A stretch of DNA of 64,000 bases from DYFT01 sp041695085. Lineage in GTDB: Bacteria; Bacteroidota; Ignavibacteria; UBA10030. Shown piece by piece: positions 33,625 to 42,204 of this stretch; within the stretch, counting starts at the first letter, position 1; every line of letters starts with the position of its first letter. Under the pieces are notes generated by a model. It saw only the letters and a list, made by a program, of their open reading frames with translations. It had not been told where the DNA came from and made no database searches. The position numbers were made by a program, and so were the translations under genes. The DNA lies in NCBI GenBank assembly GCA_041695085.1, contig JBGFRO010000023.1:1-64000 (forward strand), given 5' to 3'.

Positions 33625-34428
33625 ATGAGGAATGGAATGGTCGGAAAGGTTAAACTCACGCTGTTTCTGTCTTTAGCCTGGTGGGCTGTGATGAATGGAC
33701 AAAACCTCGGTAGCCGCAATCTTCCCTGCCCGCCGTTTTTGTGGCGGGAGATTGCAAATCCTGAGAGTGTAGGAGAAGGGGCTGTTCCTGTTCTACCTCC
33801 CGAAACAGTGACAGCCCCCACCGGGCAAGATGCTATCCGCATCGGTAGCCGCAGTCTTCAGACTGCGGATGTGGATTTCGACAGCCTCGAGCTGAGGCTG
33901 CTCGACATTGAGATCGAAAAGGCTCAAGCAAGAGTCAGCGAAACAAGTCTCTGGAAGCGCCTTATCCCCGAAATCCACGTCTCCGGGAGCTTTGGAATTC
34001 ACGATGTTGTTTTTGTCGATCCAACGACATTCACGCCCTTCATACTTCCACGCGACGCCTACCGCCTGACGATTAGCCTTTCGCTCTCCGGGATATTCGA
34101 CTTCTCCAAGCATTCACTGGCGCAACTTGAACTCGAAAGACTCTCAACAGAACGATCGCTCAGGCTTCTCAGTCTTGCTGAGTCACGCAAGATTCTCGAA
34201 CAACAACTGTCCGCACTGCAACAAAACTTGGTGATTGCTCAAGAGGAAATCAGAATTATCGAAGACCTGGTTCGTTTCAACCAACTCCGTTTCGAGCAGG
34301 GAAAGATCGAATTTGACACCCTGATGCGAACCAAGCTCGAACTACTCAACGCCCGGAAAGCAATTCTGCGCATTCAATACCAACAATCCGAACTTCAATC
34401 GAAACTCTCTCAAGGAATCCTACAATGA
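33625..34428 (+). CDS. TolC-like helical envelope protein (half-length)
   Basis: 267 residues with a signal peptide (KLTLFLSLAWWAVMNG). Residues about 28-80 are encoded largely by palindromic repeats. From residue 85 the sequence resembles one half of an outer-membrane efflux channel: a helix (LRLLDIEIEKAQARVSET), strands (IPEIHVSGSFG, RLTISLSLSGIFDF) and long paired helices to the end (ESRKILEQQLSALQQNLVIA, FEQGKIEFDTLMRTKLELLN). TolC proteins have two such repeats; only one is present. It overlaps the next gene (ATGA). Confidence 0.65.
   Translation: MRNGMVGKVKLTLFLSLAWWAVMNGQNLGSRNLPCPPFLWREIANPESVGEGAVPVLPPETVTAPTGQDAIRIGSRSLQTADVDFDSLELRLLDIEIEKAQARVSETSLWKRLIPEIHVSGSFGIHDVVFVDPTTFTPFILPRDAYRLTISLSLSGIFDFSKHSLAQLELERLSTERSLRLLSLAESRKILEQQLSALQQNLVIAQEEIRIIEDLVRFNQLRFEQGKIEFDTLMRTKLELLNARKAILRIQYQQSELQSKLSQGILQ
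33709..33868. repeat. cluster of palindromic repeats inside the TolC-like gene
   Basis: Two copies begin GGTAGCCGCA-r-TCTTC (33709 and 33844). The first folds GCAATCT..CCCGCC with GGCGGG..AGATTGC (33716-33755); the second folds CCGCAGTCT with AGACTGCGG (33849-33868). A third hairpin, GGGGCTGT with ACAGCCCC, lies between them near 33779-33818. All stay in frame with the gene. Confidence 0.75.
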
Positions 34429-35684
34429 GCAGACCCTTCAACCTGATGTTTCTTTTCTCTTTCTGCTTGTCTACTGCAAGCACACAGATTCTCACCATCC
34501 ACCACATCAACGTGGGACAAGGCGATGCAACCCTGATCCGGCATTCAAACGGCAAGACAGTTCTCATCGACGCCGGCAACACAGGGAAGGGAAAGAATGT
34601 TGTACTCCCATATCTGCAAAGTCTCGGTGTAACATCTCTCGACTACCTGATCCCCTCCCATTACCACGCCGACCATATCGGCGGACTCGACGAGGTCATT
34701 GAGGCACTTTCACCGGATAGCATTCGGACAGTTTTCGACCGTGGAAGCAATCCGCCATTGCCAACGACGAAAGCATTTTCAGATTATTGGTCAGCGGCAG
34801 ATCGTACAAATCGACACTTTCAGATCGCTCTTGGACAAATCATTCAGCTTTCAGATTCCACAACTCTTCGTTGTCTCGCTGTTGATGGAGCGGTTCTGAA
34901 CTTTGGAGAGGTTCAGAACAGCAGAAAGGATGAGAACAATCTCAGCCTCGCCTGGTTGCTCTCACTTCAACAGTCGGGCAACGGTAAGACCTACACATTC
35001 AAATACTTCACTGGCGGCGATTGCGGCGGAGTAACCGGGATCTATGCAGATCTCGAAACGCCTTTGTCGACGATCGCAGGTGATGTCGATGCAATGAAAA
35101 TCAATCACCACGGCAGTCGCTATTCAACAAACCAAACATTTCTGGATAGCCTGTGGCCGGAAGCGGTTGTGATTTCTGTTGGCGACCGGAACACTTACGG
35201 ACATCCGACACAAAAAACGCTCGACCGTCTGCAGAGTTCTCCGTCAGTCCGGTTCATCTATCAAACTGAAACTGGGAATGGAGGGACTGTCTCCAAGATA
35301 AAGGTTTTGGGAACTGTCACGATTGCGGTGTACGATACGTTTTACGTGGTCGGGACAGACACCTTTCAGTTGAGTAGCAAGGGACTTTCCCAAAACAATT
35401 CGACAGTCACTCACATATCAAATGTGGATGAGCTGGGCCAGAGCAGAATCGCCGTATCGCTTCACAATGAAACGTTGAGCATCAGTCTTTCAAGGGAAAC
35501 GGCCGTGTCAATTCATCTTTACAATCTTCTTGGTCAGCAGGTTCACCAGATCGTCAACGACCTTTTACCGGCAGGCATTTACCGGATTGACCTTTCTCAA
35601 CTTAGGCTTCCAACAGGTGTCTATTTCGTTCGCGTCGAATCACCCATAGAAAATGTCACGCGGAAAATCCTCGTTGCCCGTTAA
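34425..35684 (+). CDS. secreted metallo-beta-lactamase-fold hydrolase with T9SS sorting domain
   Basis: 419 residues. A signal peptide (LMFLFSFCLSTAST) precedes an MBL domain of the ComEC/late-competence type: HINVGQGDATLI, the metal motif HYHADHIGG, and a distal MKINHHGSRYSTN. Residues about 350-419 form a type A T9SS C-terminal sorting domain (ISLSRETAVSIHLYNLLGQQ, then LPTGVYFVRVES and a terminal RKILVAR). The protein is therefore exported through the type IX system, outside the cell. Substrates of this MBL group are often nucleic acid or phosphodiesters, so an extracellular nuclease is possible. It starts within the previous stop. Confidence 0.88.
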   Translation: MSRPFNLMFLFSFCLSTASTQILTIHHINVGQGDATLIRHSNGKTVLIDAGNTGKGKNVVLPYLQSLGVTSLDYLIPSHYHADHIGGLDEVIEALSPDSIRTVFDRGSNPPLPTTKAFSDYWSAADRTNRHFQIALGQIIQLSDSTTLRCLAVDGAVLNFGEVQNSRKDENNLSLAWLLSLQQSGNGKTYTFKYFTGGDCGGVTGIYADLETPLSTIAGDVDAMKINHHGSRYSTNQTFLDSLWPEAVVISVGDRNTYGHPTQKTLDRLQSSPSVRFIYQTETGNGGTVSKIKVLGTVTIAVYDTFYVVGTDTFQLSSKGLSQNNSTVTHISNVDELGQSRIAVSLHNETLSISLSRETAVSIHLYNLLGQQVHQIVNDLLPAGIYRIDLSQLRLPTGVYFVRVESPIENVTRKILVAR

Positions 35685-35723
35685 TAACTTGTAGTGAGCA
35701 CAGTCGAACTATGCTGCAGAACA

Positions 35724-37151
35724 ATGATCAATGGCGCTACGGAAATCATTGGCGGTGTGCCCGGGAAACATCTTGACCCGCTGCTGCTTGCTCAATCTCA
35801 GGCTCCGGATTCGGTTGGATTCATTATGATCGCCTATCAAAGCCTATCGGTGGACGAAGGCCAACAGCCTTCGCGATTCTACGACCTTCTCTTTTTTCGC
35901 GGTCCCGTGATCTTTGAGTGCGCACGTCTGAATCAAGACCTGCGCTTTCAGCTTCATCAGGAAGTTGCCTTTCAGACCTTCAAGAACTTCGGACGGCAAG
36001 AAGAGACACGAGTATTTCTTTTCCTCGCGTCAGACGAGCTCCTGTACCGCTTCCGGGCTACTTTCTACTACGAGCCTTGCTTGAAAGTTCAGGTCAAAGC
36101 CCTGTCGAAGAGACAAATCATCACGCTTCTGAAAAGCACCGGATGCCAGCACGGAATCATCGAATGCAACGAATTCACTCAGATAACTCCTTCAATCGAA
36201 CTGCTCGAAATCTCTTCGTCCGACGACATCGCCCAGTACCATCCAAAATTCAAGAACGGCCGCATACTGCTGTATGACACAGAGAAGAACAAGGAACTTG
36301 TCCAGGAGCGCTACTCCGCACATTTGAAGCACGTTGCTCATTCAGTCGCTAATACAACCCAAGGGAATGTCCCGAAGGACGAATCAGTGAATCGGCCCTC
36401 AATCCACATTTTCGATAGTTCCCGCCAACACCCCGTTGATCCCCTGCAATCTATTGATGAAAAAGCAGCCGAGGAATTCGCCGAGTTCATCAAGAAGATT
36501 CTGAGTTCTCCCCCACCAGATGAGCGTGTAACCGAGCCTGAACAGAAAGCATTTTTGATAACACGGACGGAAGAAAGATCCAACCAGGATGAGCACAGTA
36601 GCTCGGAAGACACACAGCCTGTTTCGCACAAGCAAAGAAGAGCTCAACAATCCAGAAAAGGATCTCTCGATAAACCAAAGTCCAAACAACCCCGTTCCAA
36701 GTCCGAAGAAGTCATTCCACTGAAGCAGGAAAAAGCCAAGTCTGTTGAGGCGACAGGACAGGAGATGGTTGCGACAGCCGTTGCGGAGGAGGTCAAACTC
36801 TCAGACCACCACGATTACATCAGACTATTCGAACGCCTTTTCCGCTCGTTTCGCCAACAAATTTTCGACTGCTACGGCGACCGCTCAGAAACGGTGATCG
36901 CCGAGGCCGAACGCAAAGTCCGTTTCCTCACACCGGAATTTGACCTTCGCTCGCTGAACGATGAAACAGCCATTGTTACGCTCGATCTTGTCGAGACTAT
37001 AGCGAACGACGCACCTTTCTTCAAGAAGTCAAAGTTGCGTGAGGCAGCGCTCACATTGGTAGCCGATCTTTACAACAAACAGTACGAGCTCCTCGAACAG
37101 CATCGCGTTATCGAAAAGGTCGAGCAGTTTTACTACCGGTTAAAAAGGTGA
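35724..37151 (+). CDS. unknown protein with disordered middle and helical C-terminus
   Basis: 475 residues from the ATG at 35724; the frame opens with a GTG at 35694, but the first bases (GTGAGCACAGTCGAACT) look like repeat debris. Residues 1-190 are a globular alpha/beta part (VGFIMIAYQSLSVDE, RFYDLLFFRGPVIFECARLN). Residues 200-370 are charged and low-complexity with many Ser, Lys and Gln. Residues 375-475 form helices (YIRLFERLFRSFRQQIFDCY, LREAALTLVADLYNKQYELL). I do not recognise it. It may be a DNA-associated element protein, judged only from neighbours. Confidence 0.6.
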   Translation: MINGATEIIGGVPGKHLDPLLLAQSQAPDSVGFIMIAYQSLSVDEGQQPSRFYDLLFFRGPVIFECARLNQDLRFQLHQEVAFQTFKNFGRQEETRVFLFLASDELLYRFRATFYYEPCLKVQVKALSKRQIITLLKSTGCQHGIIECNEFTQITPSIELLEISSSDDIAQYHPKFKNGRILLYDTEKNKELVQERYSAHLKHVAHSVANTTQGNVPKDESVNRPSIHIFDSSRQHPVDPLQSIDEKAAEEFAEFIKKILSSPPPDERVTEPEQKAFLITRTEERSNQDEHSSSEDTQPVSHKQRRAQQSRKGSLDKPKSKQPRSKSEEVIPLKQEKAKSVEATGQEMVATAVAEEVKLSDHHDYIRLFERLFRSFRQQIFDCYGDRSETVIAEAERKVRFLTPEFDLRSLNDETAIVTLDLVETIANDAPFFKKSKLREAALTLVADLYNKQYELLEQHRVIEKVEQFYYRLKR

Positions 37152-37180
37152 CCAGACTTATGAATTATCAAAGCCGTCTG

Positions 37181-37229
37181 GTCATTCTGAGGAGTCCCGA
37201 TGTAGTATATCGGGACGACGAAGAATCTG
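37181..37229. repeat. dispersed GTCATTC...GAATCT repeat
   Basis: It starts GTCATTCTGAGGAG and ends CGACGAAGAATCT with an inner perfect hairpin GTCCCGAT/ATCGGGAC. It overlaps another perfect 8-pair stem, GACCAGAC/GTCTGGTC (37150-37157 and 37176-37183). The outer sequence pattern is a common intergenic repeat type in many bacterial genomes; a related unit is at 53462. Confidence 0.65.
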
Positions 37230-37245
37230 ACTTATAGTAGCTTCT

Positions 37246-38319
37246 ATGAAATGGTTCCATCACGAGACTGCTGCACGGCACGATCCAAAACTTCAGGTCC
37301 TTGGCTCATCACACGGCGCCGAAGGCCTCGGCATCTTCTGGGGACTTTTGGAAGAAATCGGACAACATTCCGACACATTTCATCTAAAAGTTCTCGGAAT
37401 TTCCACAGACGCCGACAAGTCCTTTGCAAATCTTGTCGAGAACGCGGAACAATCGACAGCCGATGCGCTCGGAAACAACATTGACATCAACAAAGTCCCA
37501 AGGCTGCCCGTGAAAATTCTTGCAAAGAATCTCTTCAGTTCGCCAAGAAAGCTTGCGTCAGTGATCGACACTTGTGTCGAGATCGGACTCTTTGATTCCT
37601 TGAAGTGGTTGAAATTCAATGTCTTATACAGCCCCGCATTCGAACAACGTGCGGATGACTATACGCGTCGCCTGCAAAGGAAGTCCGCGAATGTCCGAAC
37701 AAGCTCCGAACTACCTTCGGACGAACACCCAAGACAATCCGAACAAAGTTCGGACACTGTCCGAAGAAACGCGGAGAAAGTCCCCCTAGAAACAGAAGCA
37801 GAACAGATACAGAAGGAGAATAGAATCAGATCAGAAAAAGAAATGCCTGCTAATAACGCTTCAGACAAGAACAAGTTATCAACATCTGAGCAGTATGAAT
37901 TCCTGAAAGATGAGCCATACCTCATTCAGCTCTCGGAAGAAGGATTCCAGGAATATTCAAGAACATTCAAATCGACCCTCGCAAGCTGGAACGATGGCCA
38001 CCCTAACAAATTCAACTGGAATCCTGCTGAGTCTGAACTACGCAAGCTCTTCTTCGGCGGTGAGCACGAACACAAGGTCACGATGTGTTACCACGCATTC
38101 AAGCTGCTTGGTGAAAAGGTTCACTACCCTGAGCTGGTTCTGCGCGCGCTCAAATTGATGCTCAAATCGAGTGAGAAATCCCGAATCGTCAATCCCTTCG
38201 GATGGATGTGGACCTGCCTTCACGGGAACGGCGACGGTACGACACCTTGGGTCCAGCTGCTGACAGCTGAGGAAGAGCAGTCACTGGCATCGGCTCTGAA
38301 ACGATTCAGGCCACCGTAA
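37246..38319 (+). CDS. DUF4373 (Lin1244/Lin1753-like) domain protein
   Basis: 357 residues. The N-terminal 110 residues match the DUF4373 pattern: MKWFHHETAARHDPKLQVLG, GAEGLGIFWGLLEEIGQ, and a winged-helix-like end (IDTCVEIGLFDSLKWLKFNV). The middle (140-220) is charged and probably disordered. The C-terminal part (FQEYSRTFKSTLASW, PFGWMWTCLHGNGDG) is helical. DUF4373 proteins are found in phages and plasmids near replication genes and are thought to be DNA-binding. Presence here supports a mobile origin. No ribosome site is obvious. Confidence 0.8.
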   Translation: MKWFHHETAARHDPKLQVLGSSHGAEGLGIFWGLLEEIGQHSDTFHLKVLGISTDADKSFANLVENAEQSTADALGNNIDINKVPRLPVKILAKNLFSSPRKLASVIDTCVEIGLFDSLKWLKFNVLYSPAFEQRADDYTRRLQRKSANVRTSSELPSDEHPRQSEQSSDTVRRNAEKVPLETEAEQIQKENRIRSEKEMPANNASDKNKLSTSEQYEFLKDEPYLIQLSEEGFQEYSRTFKSTLASWNDGHPNKFNWNPAESELRKLFFGGEHEHKVTMCYHAFKLLGEKVHYPELVLRALKLMLKSSEKSRIVNPFGWMWTCLHGNGDGTTPWVQLLTAEEEQSLASALKRFRPP

Positions 38320-38383
38320 CAATAAGAATCAACTGTCAGCTTATCCAATCAATCCCATTACTCACAGGAAAGGAATGAATACT

Positions 38384-38653
38384 ATGGCAAAGAGGCAGCA
38401 GAAACTCTTCGACGACGCAAACGATACACCGCTCGTCCGTGCGGCTGACCGTGTCTTAGAACTGCGAGAGGAAAGAAAAAGCATTGATGAAGAGTTGGAG
38501 ATTCAAGAAAGAAACCTGATCGGACTCATGCAAAAGGCAAAGAGGGACAAAATCCGCCACGGCGGATACGTTATTCAGATAAGACTTTCGGAAGCGAAGA
38601 GCAAGCTTGCATTGAAGAAGACCACAGAATCCAATCGAAAGGAAGAAACGTAA
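38384..38653 (+). CDS. small coiled-coil protein of the element
   Basis: 89 residues from the ATG at 38384 (an in-frame ATG at 38375 is also possible; AGGAAAGG serves either). It is mostly one charged helix (VRAADRVLELREERKSIDEE) followed by a basic tail (LKKTTESNRKEET). Its last base overlaps the next gene's ATG (TAATG). Such small helical proteins are common in phage-like replication modules. No named family is seen. Confidence 0.6.
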   Translation: MAKRQQKLFDDANDTPLVRAADRVLELREERKSIDEELEIQERNLIGLMQKAKRDKIRHGGYVIQIRLSEAKSKLALKKTTESNRKEET

Positions 38654-39192
38654 TGTTCCCCGATACTTTTGCCCGTGAGATTGCAGAGGAACTCGTGATC
38701 GAAATCTCAGGATTCTGTGATCGCATTGAGATTGCCGGTTCACTGCGACGGCGCAAACAGGCAGTCAACGACATCGATCTTGTCGTGATCCCAAAGTTTG
38801 TCGAGGTGAAGGATGAGACCCTATTCGGCGAGCCTGTGCAAGAGAATCTGCTGGAGAAAAAGCTCTCGCAGTTGTGTCTCATCGGCCAGCTCGACCTTGA
38901 GGCCAACGGTTCAAAGATCAAACGGTTTCTGAAAACCGTTGACGGCGACACCATCCCCATTGACGTCTACATCGCAAATGAGCAGACCTGGTGGACCTTA
39001 CTCTTGATTCGCACAGGCAGCCGTAATCACAACATCAAACTTGCCAAACGAGCGATGGATCTCCATATGCACCTGAAGGCCGACGGCAGCGGACTCTTAA
39101 CACCCGGAGGAACCCTCATCCCGATCCATAGCGAGGAAGAAATCTTTCGCCATCTTGGATTAGCCTATCGGCCACCTGAGGAAAGAGAGTGA
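38653..39192 (+). CDS. stand-alone PolX-like nucleotidyltransferase
   Basis: 179 residues. It matches the palm and thumb of family X DNA polymerases without the N-terminal helix-hairpin-helix or C-terminal PHP parts: the catalytic strand AGSLRRRKQAVNDIDLVVIP (GS-R and the D-x-D pair), a third acidic strand (IPIDVYIA), TGSRNHNIKLAKRAMDLHMH, and the typical ending EEEIFRHLGLAYRPPEERE. It should transfer nucleotides, but whether to DNA or a protein is unknown. It is tightly coupled to the small genes on each side. Confidence 0.82.
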   Translation: MFPDTFAREIAEELVIEISGFCDRIEIAGSLRRRKQAVNDIDLVVIPKFVEVKDETLFGEPVQENLLEKKLSQLCLIGQLDLEANGSKIKRFLKTVDGDTIPIDVYIANEQTWWTLLLIRTGSRNHNIKLAKRAMDLHMHLKADGSGLLTPGGTLIPIHSEEEIFRHLGLAYRPPEERE

Positions 39193-39201
39193 CAGAGACC
39201 A

Positions 39202-39468
39202 ATGAACCACAGAATCATCATACTGCAAACGCTTGAATCGTGGCTCAAACAACTGCCGGTCGAAACACAAACCGGAGCGTCGATTGCCACAAAGGATGAT
39301 ATCGTTCGTCTCTCAGAGCAACTGTCATCACGCCTCGCAGAAGACAAACACCAAATCGATCGTTGGTTATCAACGCTCGTTGAACTTTACTCTCAAGCGA
39401 GGCTCAGAAGCAGTACCACGTCCCATTTATCCAATATTCCATCAATCCAGCGATCCGCCTCACAATGA
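39202..39468 (+). CDS. small unknown protein
   Basis: 88 residues, nine bases after the nucleotidyltransferase stop, overlapping the next start by 4 bases (ATGA). It is a helical, charged N-terminal part (IILQTLESWLKQLPVETQTG, LSEQLSSRLAEDKHQIDRWL) with a Ser-rich tail. The position in a coupled set of genes is the main support. No family is recognised. Confidence 0.55.
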   Translation: MNHRIIILQTLESWLKQLPVETQTGASIATKDDIVRLSEQLSSRLAEDKHQIDRWLSTLVELYSQARLRSSTTSHLSNIPSIQRSASQ

Positions 39469-41171
39469 CCGCTCCCACTCACATAACATTCGCGGAGTTC
39501 GTCTACCTGCTCTTGCTCACCACCACAGGAGTTGCCTTAAACACTGTCAACGGCATGGTGATGGCCATCGCATCAATTCTGCCCGATGTCGACACGGCGG
39601 CGAGCTTCATCGGCCGGGCATGTCCGTTTCTGTCGAAGAGGATTGAGCGAAGGTTTGGTCATAGGACTCTCACACACTCAGCAGTTTTCGTCGGTGGCCT
39701 GGCAATCTTATTGTTTCCGCTCTATCTGTTCGCACCGGACATCTACGTTTGCCTTCTCATTGGCTATGCATCTCACCCCTTTCTTGATACAATGACAGTG
39801 CACGGAGTCAAGCTATTTTACCCCTTCTCAACGGTCAAGTGCGTGTTTCCGTTGGAGGTGAACAATCCGCACCGTTACCGCCTACAAACGGGCTCGAAGA
39901 TGGACAAAGCTTTGAGCCTGCTCTTCTTCATCGGCTGTATCCCTACGTTTCTCATTGCGCATCAGGGATACGAGCGATTCATCCGGTCAACCCAAAAAAA
40001 CATCGAGTCAGCCGTCCGTGACTACAACGAATTCTCGAAAGATCACTTCGTCTTCGCCGAGGTCGTCGCCTACAATATGATGACCAAAGAACGAATCGCC
40101 GGAACATTTGAAATCATCGGCACTCTGAATCCCACCACGATCCTGTTCAGAGGCAAAGACGGAGCGCTTCACTCCTTGGGTAGGGAGTACGAAGCGGAGT
40201 ATGTTGCAGAGCGAATCATTTGCAAAAAAGGGGATCCGGCAGAAACGATTGTTCGGTCCGTCGATATGAGCAACCAGCTTCTCGCACAAATATCAACATA
40301 TCTCGATTTTCGGTTTGAGACCCATCTCTTTGGTGCACTCAGCTCAAGCGATCCCTTTTCTGTTCCCCAGGAAAGCAAGACGTTCAGTCCAATTGCTGGC
40401 TCCTTCAACAACATTAGATTTAACTACGCCACCTACGACGACATCCAACGACTGAACCTTGATAATATCTTCATCACAAAAGGCACTCTCACCATCCGGA
40501 CCGTCAAGCCAAAAGCCGTTCTTCCGTCGCAAGCCCGACTTGATTCCGCTTTCCAGGCACAAGCGGCCGGTAACGGTATAGATGGCTTTGTTTCATTTGC
40601 TCAGATCTCCTTCCAGATCGATCCCAAAGAGAACATCGAGTTCTTTCATCAAAAGGGAGATACTGTCAGAGAGAAGGACATTCTCATCAAGCGTGATCTT
40701 GCCCTGTTTTACGATCAACAGATAGCTCTCAACTTACAGAAGATTGCCGCTCTCGAAGAAGAACGTGAGTTCAAACTGGCAGAAATCGAACAGAAGCTTT
40801 CACAAGCCAAACTGAGAATGGACAGCGATTCGCTCAACCTCGCACACACACAGAGACAATACGAGAACGGATATGCAACCGAACTGACTTTGGATCAAAG
40901 CAGGCTGAAATACTCCGACTCGAGACAAGCCTACGCACATCTACTGTCGGCGAAGAATAGAATCCAAACCAAGTTTGCAATCGACATTCAGAAACTCAAG
41001 AACGACATTGCTCAACTCAGATCGAAAGAAAAAGCAGCAGCGAGACAATCAGAAATCCGCTCCACCGCAACAGGAATCATACACGACATCCGGCAGCTGT
41101 ATCACAACAACAAACTACAGGTCACGTTCGTGATCAGACGACTCCCCAATGAATCCGGACTTAAGAAATGA
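39465..41171 (+). CDS. DUF457 metal-dependent hydrolase-like membrane domain fused to a HlyD-like coiled-coil part
   Basis: 568 residues. Residues 1-175 are a YdjM/DUF457-type membrane domain with its metal motifs: LPDVDT near 41, GHRTLTHS near 66, ASHPFLDTMTVHGVKLFYPF near 105, and four membrane helices. Residues 175-395 form a beta-rich periplasmic-like region. Residues 395-540 carry a lipoyl/barrel half followed by a long coiled-coil hairpin (AEIEQKLSQAKLRMDSDSLN, FAIDIQKLKNDIAQLRSKEK) and a return strand (ATGIIHDIRQLYHNNKLQVT), the topology of HlyD-type adaptors. The combination is unusual. Confidence 0.7.
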   Translation: MTAPTHITFAEFVYLLLLTTTGVALNTVNGMVMAIASILPDVDTAASFIGRACPFLSKRIERRFGHRTLTHSAVFVGGLAILLFPLYLFAPDIYVCLLIGYASHPFLDTMTVHGVKLFYPFSTVKCVFPLEVNNPHRYRLQTGSKMDKALSLLFFIGCIPTFLIAHQGYERFIRSTQKNIESAVRDYNEFSKDHFVFAEVVAYNMMTKERIAGTFEIIGTLNPTTILFRGKDGALHSLGREYEAEYVAERIICKKGDPAETIVRSVDMSNQLLAQISTYLDFRFETHLFGALSSSDPFSVPQESKTFSPIAGSFNNIRFNYATYDDIQRLNLDNIFITKGTLTIRTVKPKAVLPSQARLDSAFQAQAAGNGIDGFVSFAQISFQIDPKENIEFFHQKGDTVREKDILIKRDLALFYDQQIALNLQKIAALEEEREFKLAEIEQKLSQAKLRMDSDSLNLAHTQRQYENGYATELTLDQSRLKYSDSRQAYAHLLSAKNRIQTKFAIDIQKLKNDIAQLRSKEKAAARQSEIRSTATGIIHDIRQLYHNNKLQVTFVIRRLPNESGLKK

Positions 41172-42159
41172 CACGACGTTTTTCGGCAGGACAGACGAAC
41201 TCTACCAGCTCGTCAAGAATCTCCAGCGGGGACGGCACACCCTTGTTCTCGGTCCCAAAGGCATCGGCAAAAGCAGACTGATGATGGAAGCAAAAGCAAT
41301 CCTTGAAGGCAAAACAAAACGCATCGACTTCTCAGCCAATGTCATCGCACAACTGACCGGTCAACTTGGAGTCCGCATCCGTCCCGATCAATACAAAATG
41401 CTTTATATCGAGCATTCCGCGCCTTTAGGTGATTGCCTTAATGAGACGTGTGAGAAGTTGTATCAGAACCGGGACCTAAAGGTTGAGCCACCCCTCGAAC
41501 CCGCTGCCGACTGGCCGACAGTCAAGAAACAGCTTCGCGGACTTGGCAATATGAAGCTTCAGGACCTGGTGCTGGAGAGCCTCTCCCGCTCATCGAAACC
41601 ATATCTCCTCTTCTTTGACAGCCTGGATCGCATATCTCCAAGCCACCAGCAGTTCATCGAAAGACTCTTTGCCGTTTCAGTCGTCTGTGCGGCGATTGTC
41701 CAGATCAAAGAGGCATACCACTTTAGAAAGATCTGGTCGTCGTTTAACCAGATAGAACTGACACCGCTCCCGGAAACCATATGCTCTCAACTGATCTATC
41801 ACTTTGTTGAGAACTATCCCATTCACGTAATCGATGTTGAGCTCTACAAACGTGAAATTCTGAAATCTGCCAACGGCAACCCGTTTCACATCAAGAATAT
41901 GATCTGGCATGGTTCACGGGAAAAGTATGTGAGCACCGAGGAAATTCGAAAACTCCGCCAGACTGAACACGGCGAGTACTTCAATATGGGACCGATCTAC
42001 ATCTTTGGCGTAAGCATTTTCACACTCTTCAAGATATTCTCACTGGGAACAAGTAACCGTGAGTTCTACATCTATTTCTCAGCACTCGGATTCATGGCCT
42101 ACCTGGTCTTCCGGGTCTTCAGAGCCTTCTTCTTGTTCCGTCCCCAGAAGTACCGATGA
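41149..42159 (+). CDS. membrane-anchored AAA/STAND-like ATPase
   Basis: 336 residues, starting inside the previous gene (23-base overlap). Walker A GPKGIGKS is near 35-42, Walker B LLFFDSLDRI near 154, and a downstream winged-helix-like part near NGNPFHIKNMIWHG. Two hydrophobic helices at the C-terminus (IYIFGVSIFTLFKIFSLG, YFSALGFMAYLVFRVF) and a basic end anchor it. The FFGRTDELYQLVKNLQRG start is typical of NTPases that respond to a trigger. Strong coupling to the DUF457-HlyD gene suggests the two proteins act together at the membrane. Confidence 0.75.
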   Translation: MNPDLRNDTTFFGRTDELYQLVKNLQRGRHTLVLGPKGIGKSRLMMEAKAILEGKTKRIDFSANVIAQLTGQLGVRIRPDQYKMLYIEHSAPLGDCLNETCEKLYQNRDLKVEPPLEPAADWPTVKKQLRGLGNMKLQDLVLESLSRSSKPYLLFFDSLDRISPSHQQFIERLFAVSVVCAAIVQIKEAYHFRKIWSSFNQIELTPLPETICSQLIYHFVENYPIHVIDVELYKREILKSANGNPFHIKNMIWHGSREKYVSTEEIRKLRQTEHGEYFNMGPIYIFGVSIFTLFKIFSLGTSNREFYIYFSALGFMAYLVFRVFRAFFLFRPQKYR

Positions 42160-42204
42160 ATAACTTGAATTTTTTCTTTCCATTTATTAAGGTCTGGAGG
42201 ATTT

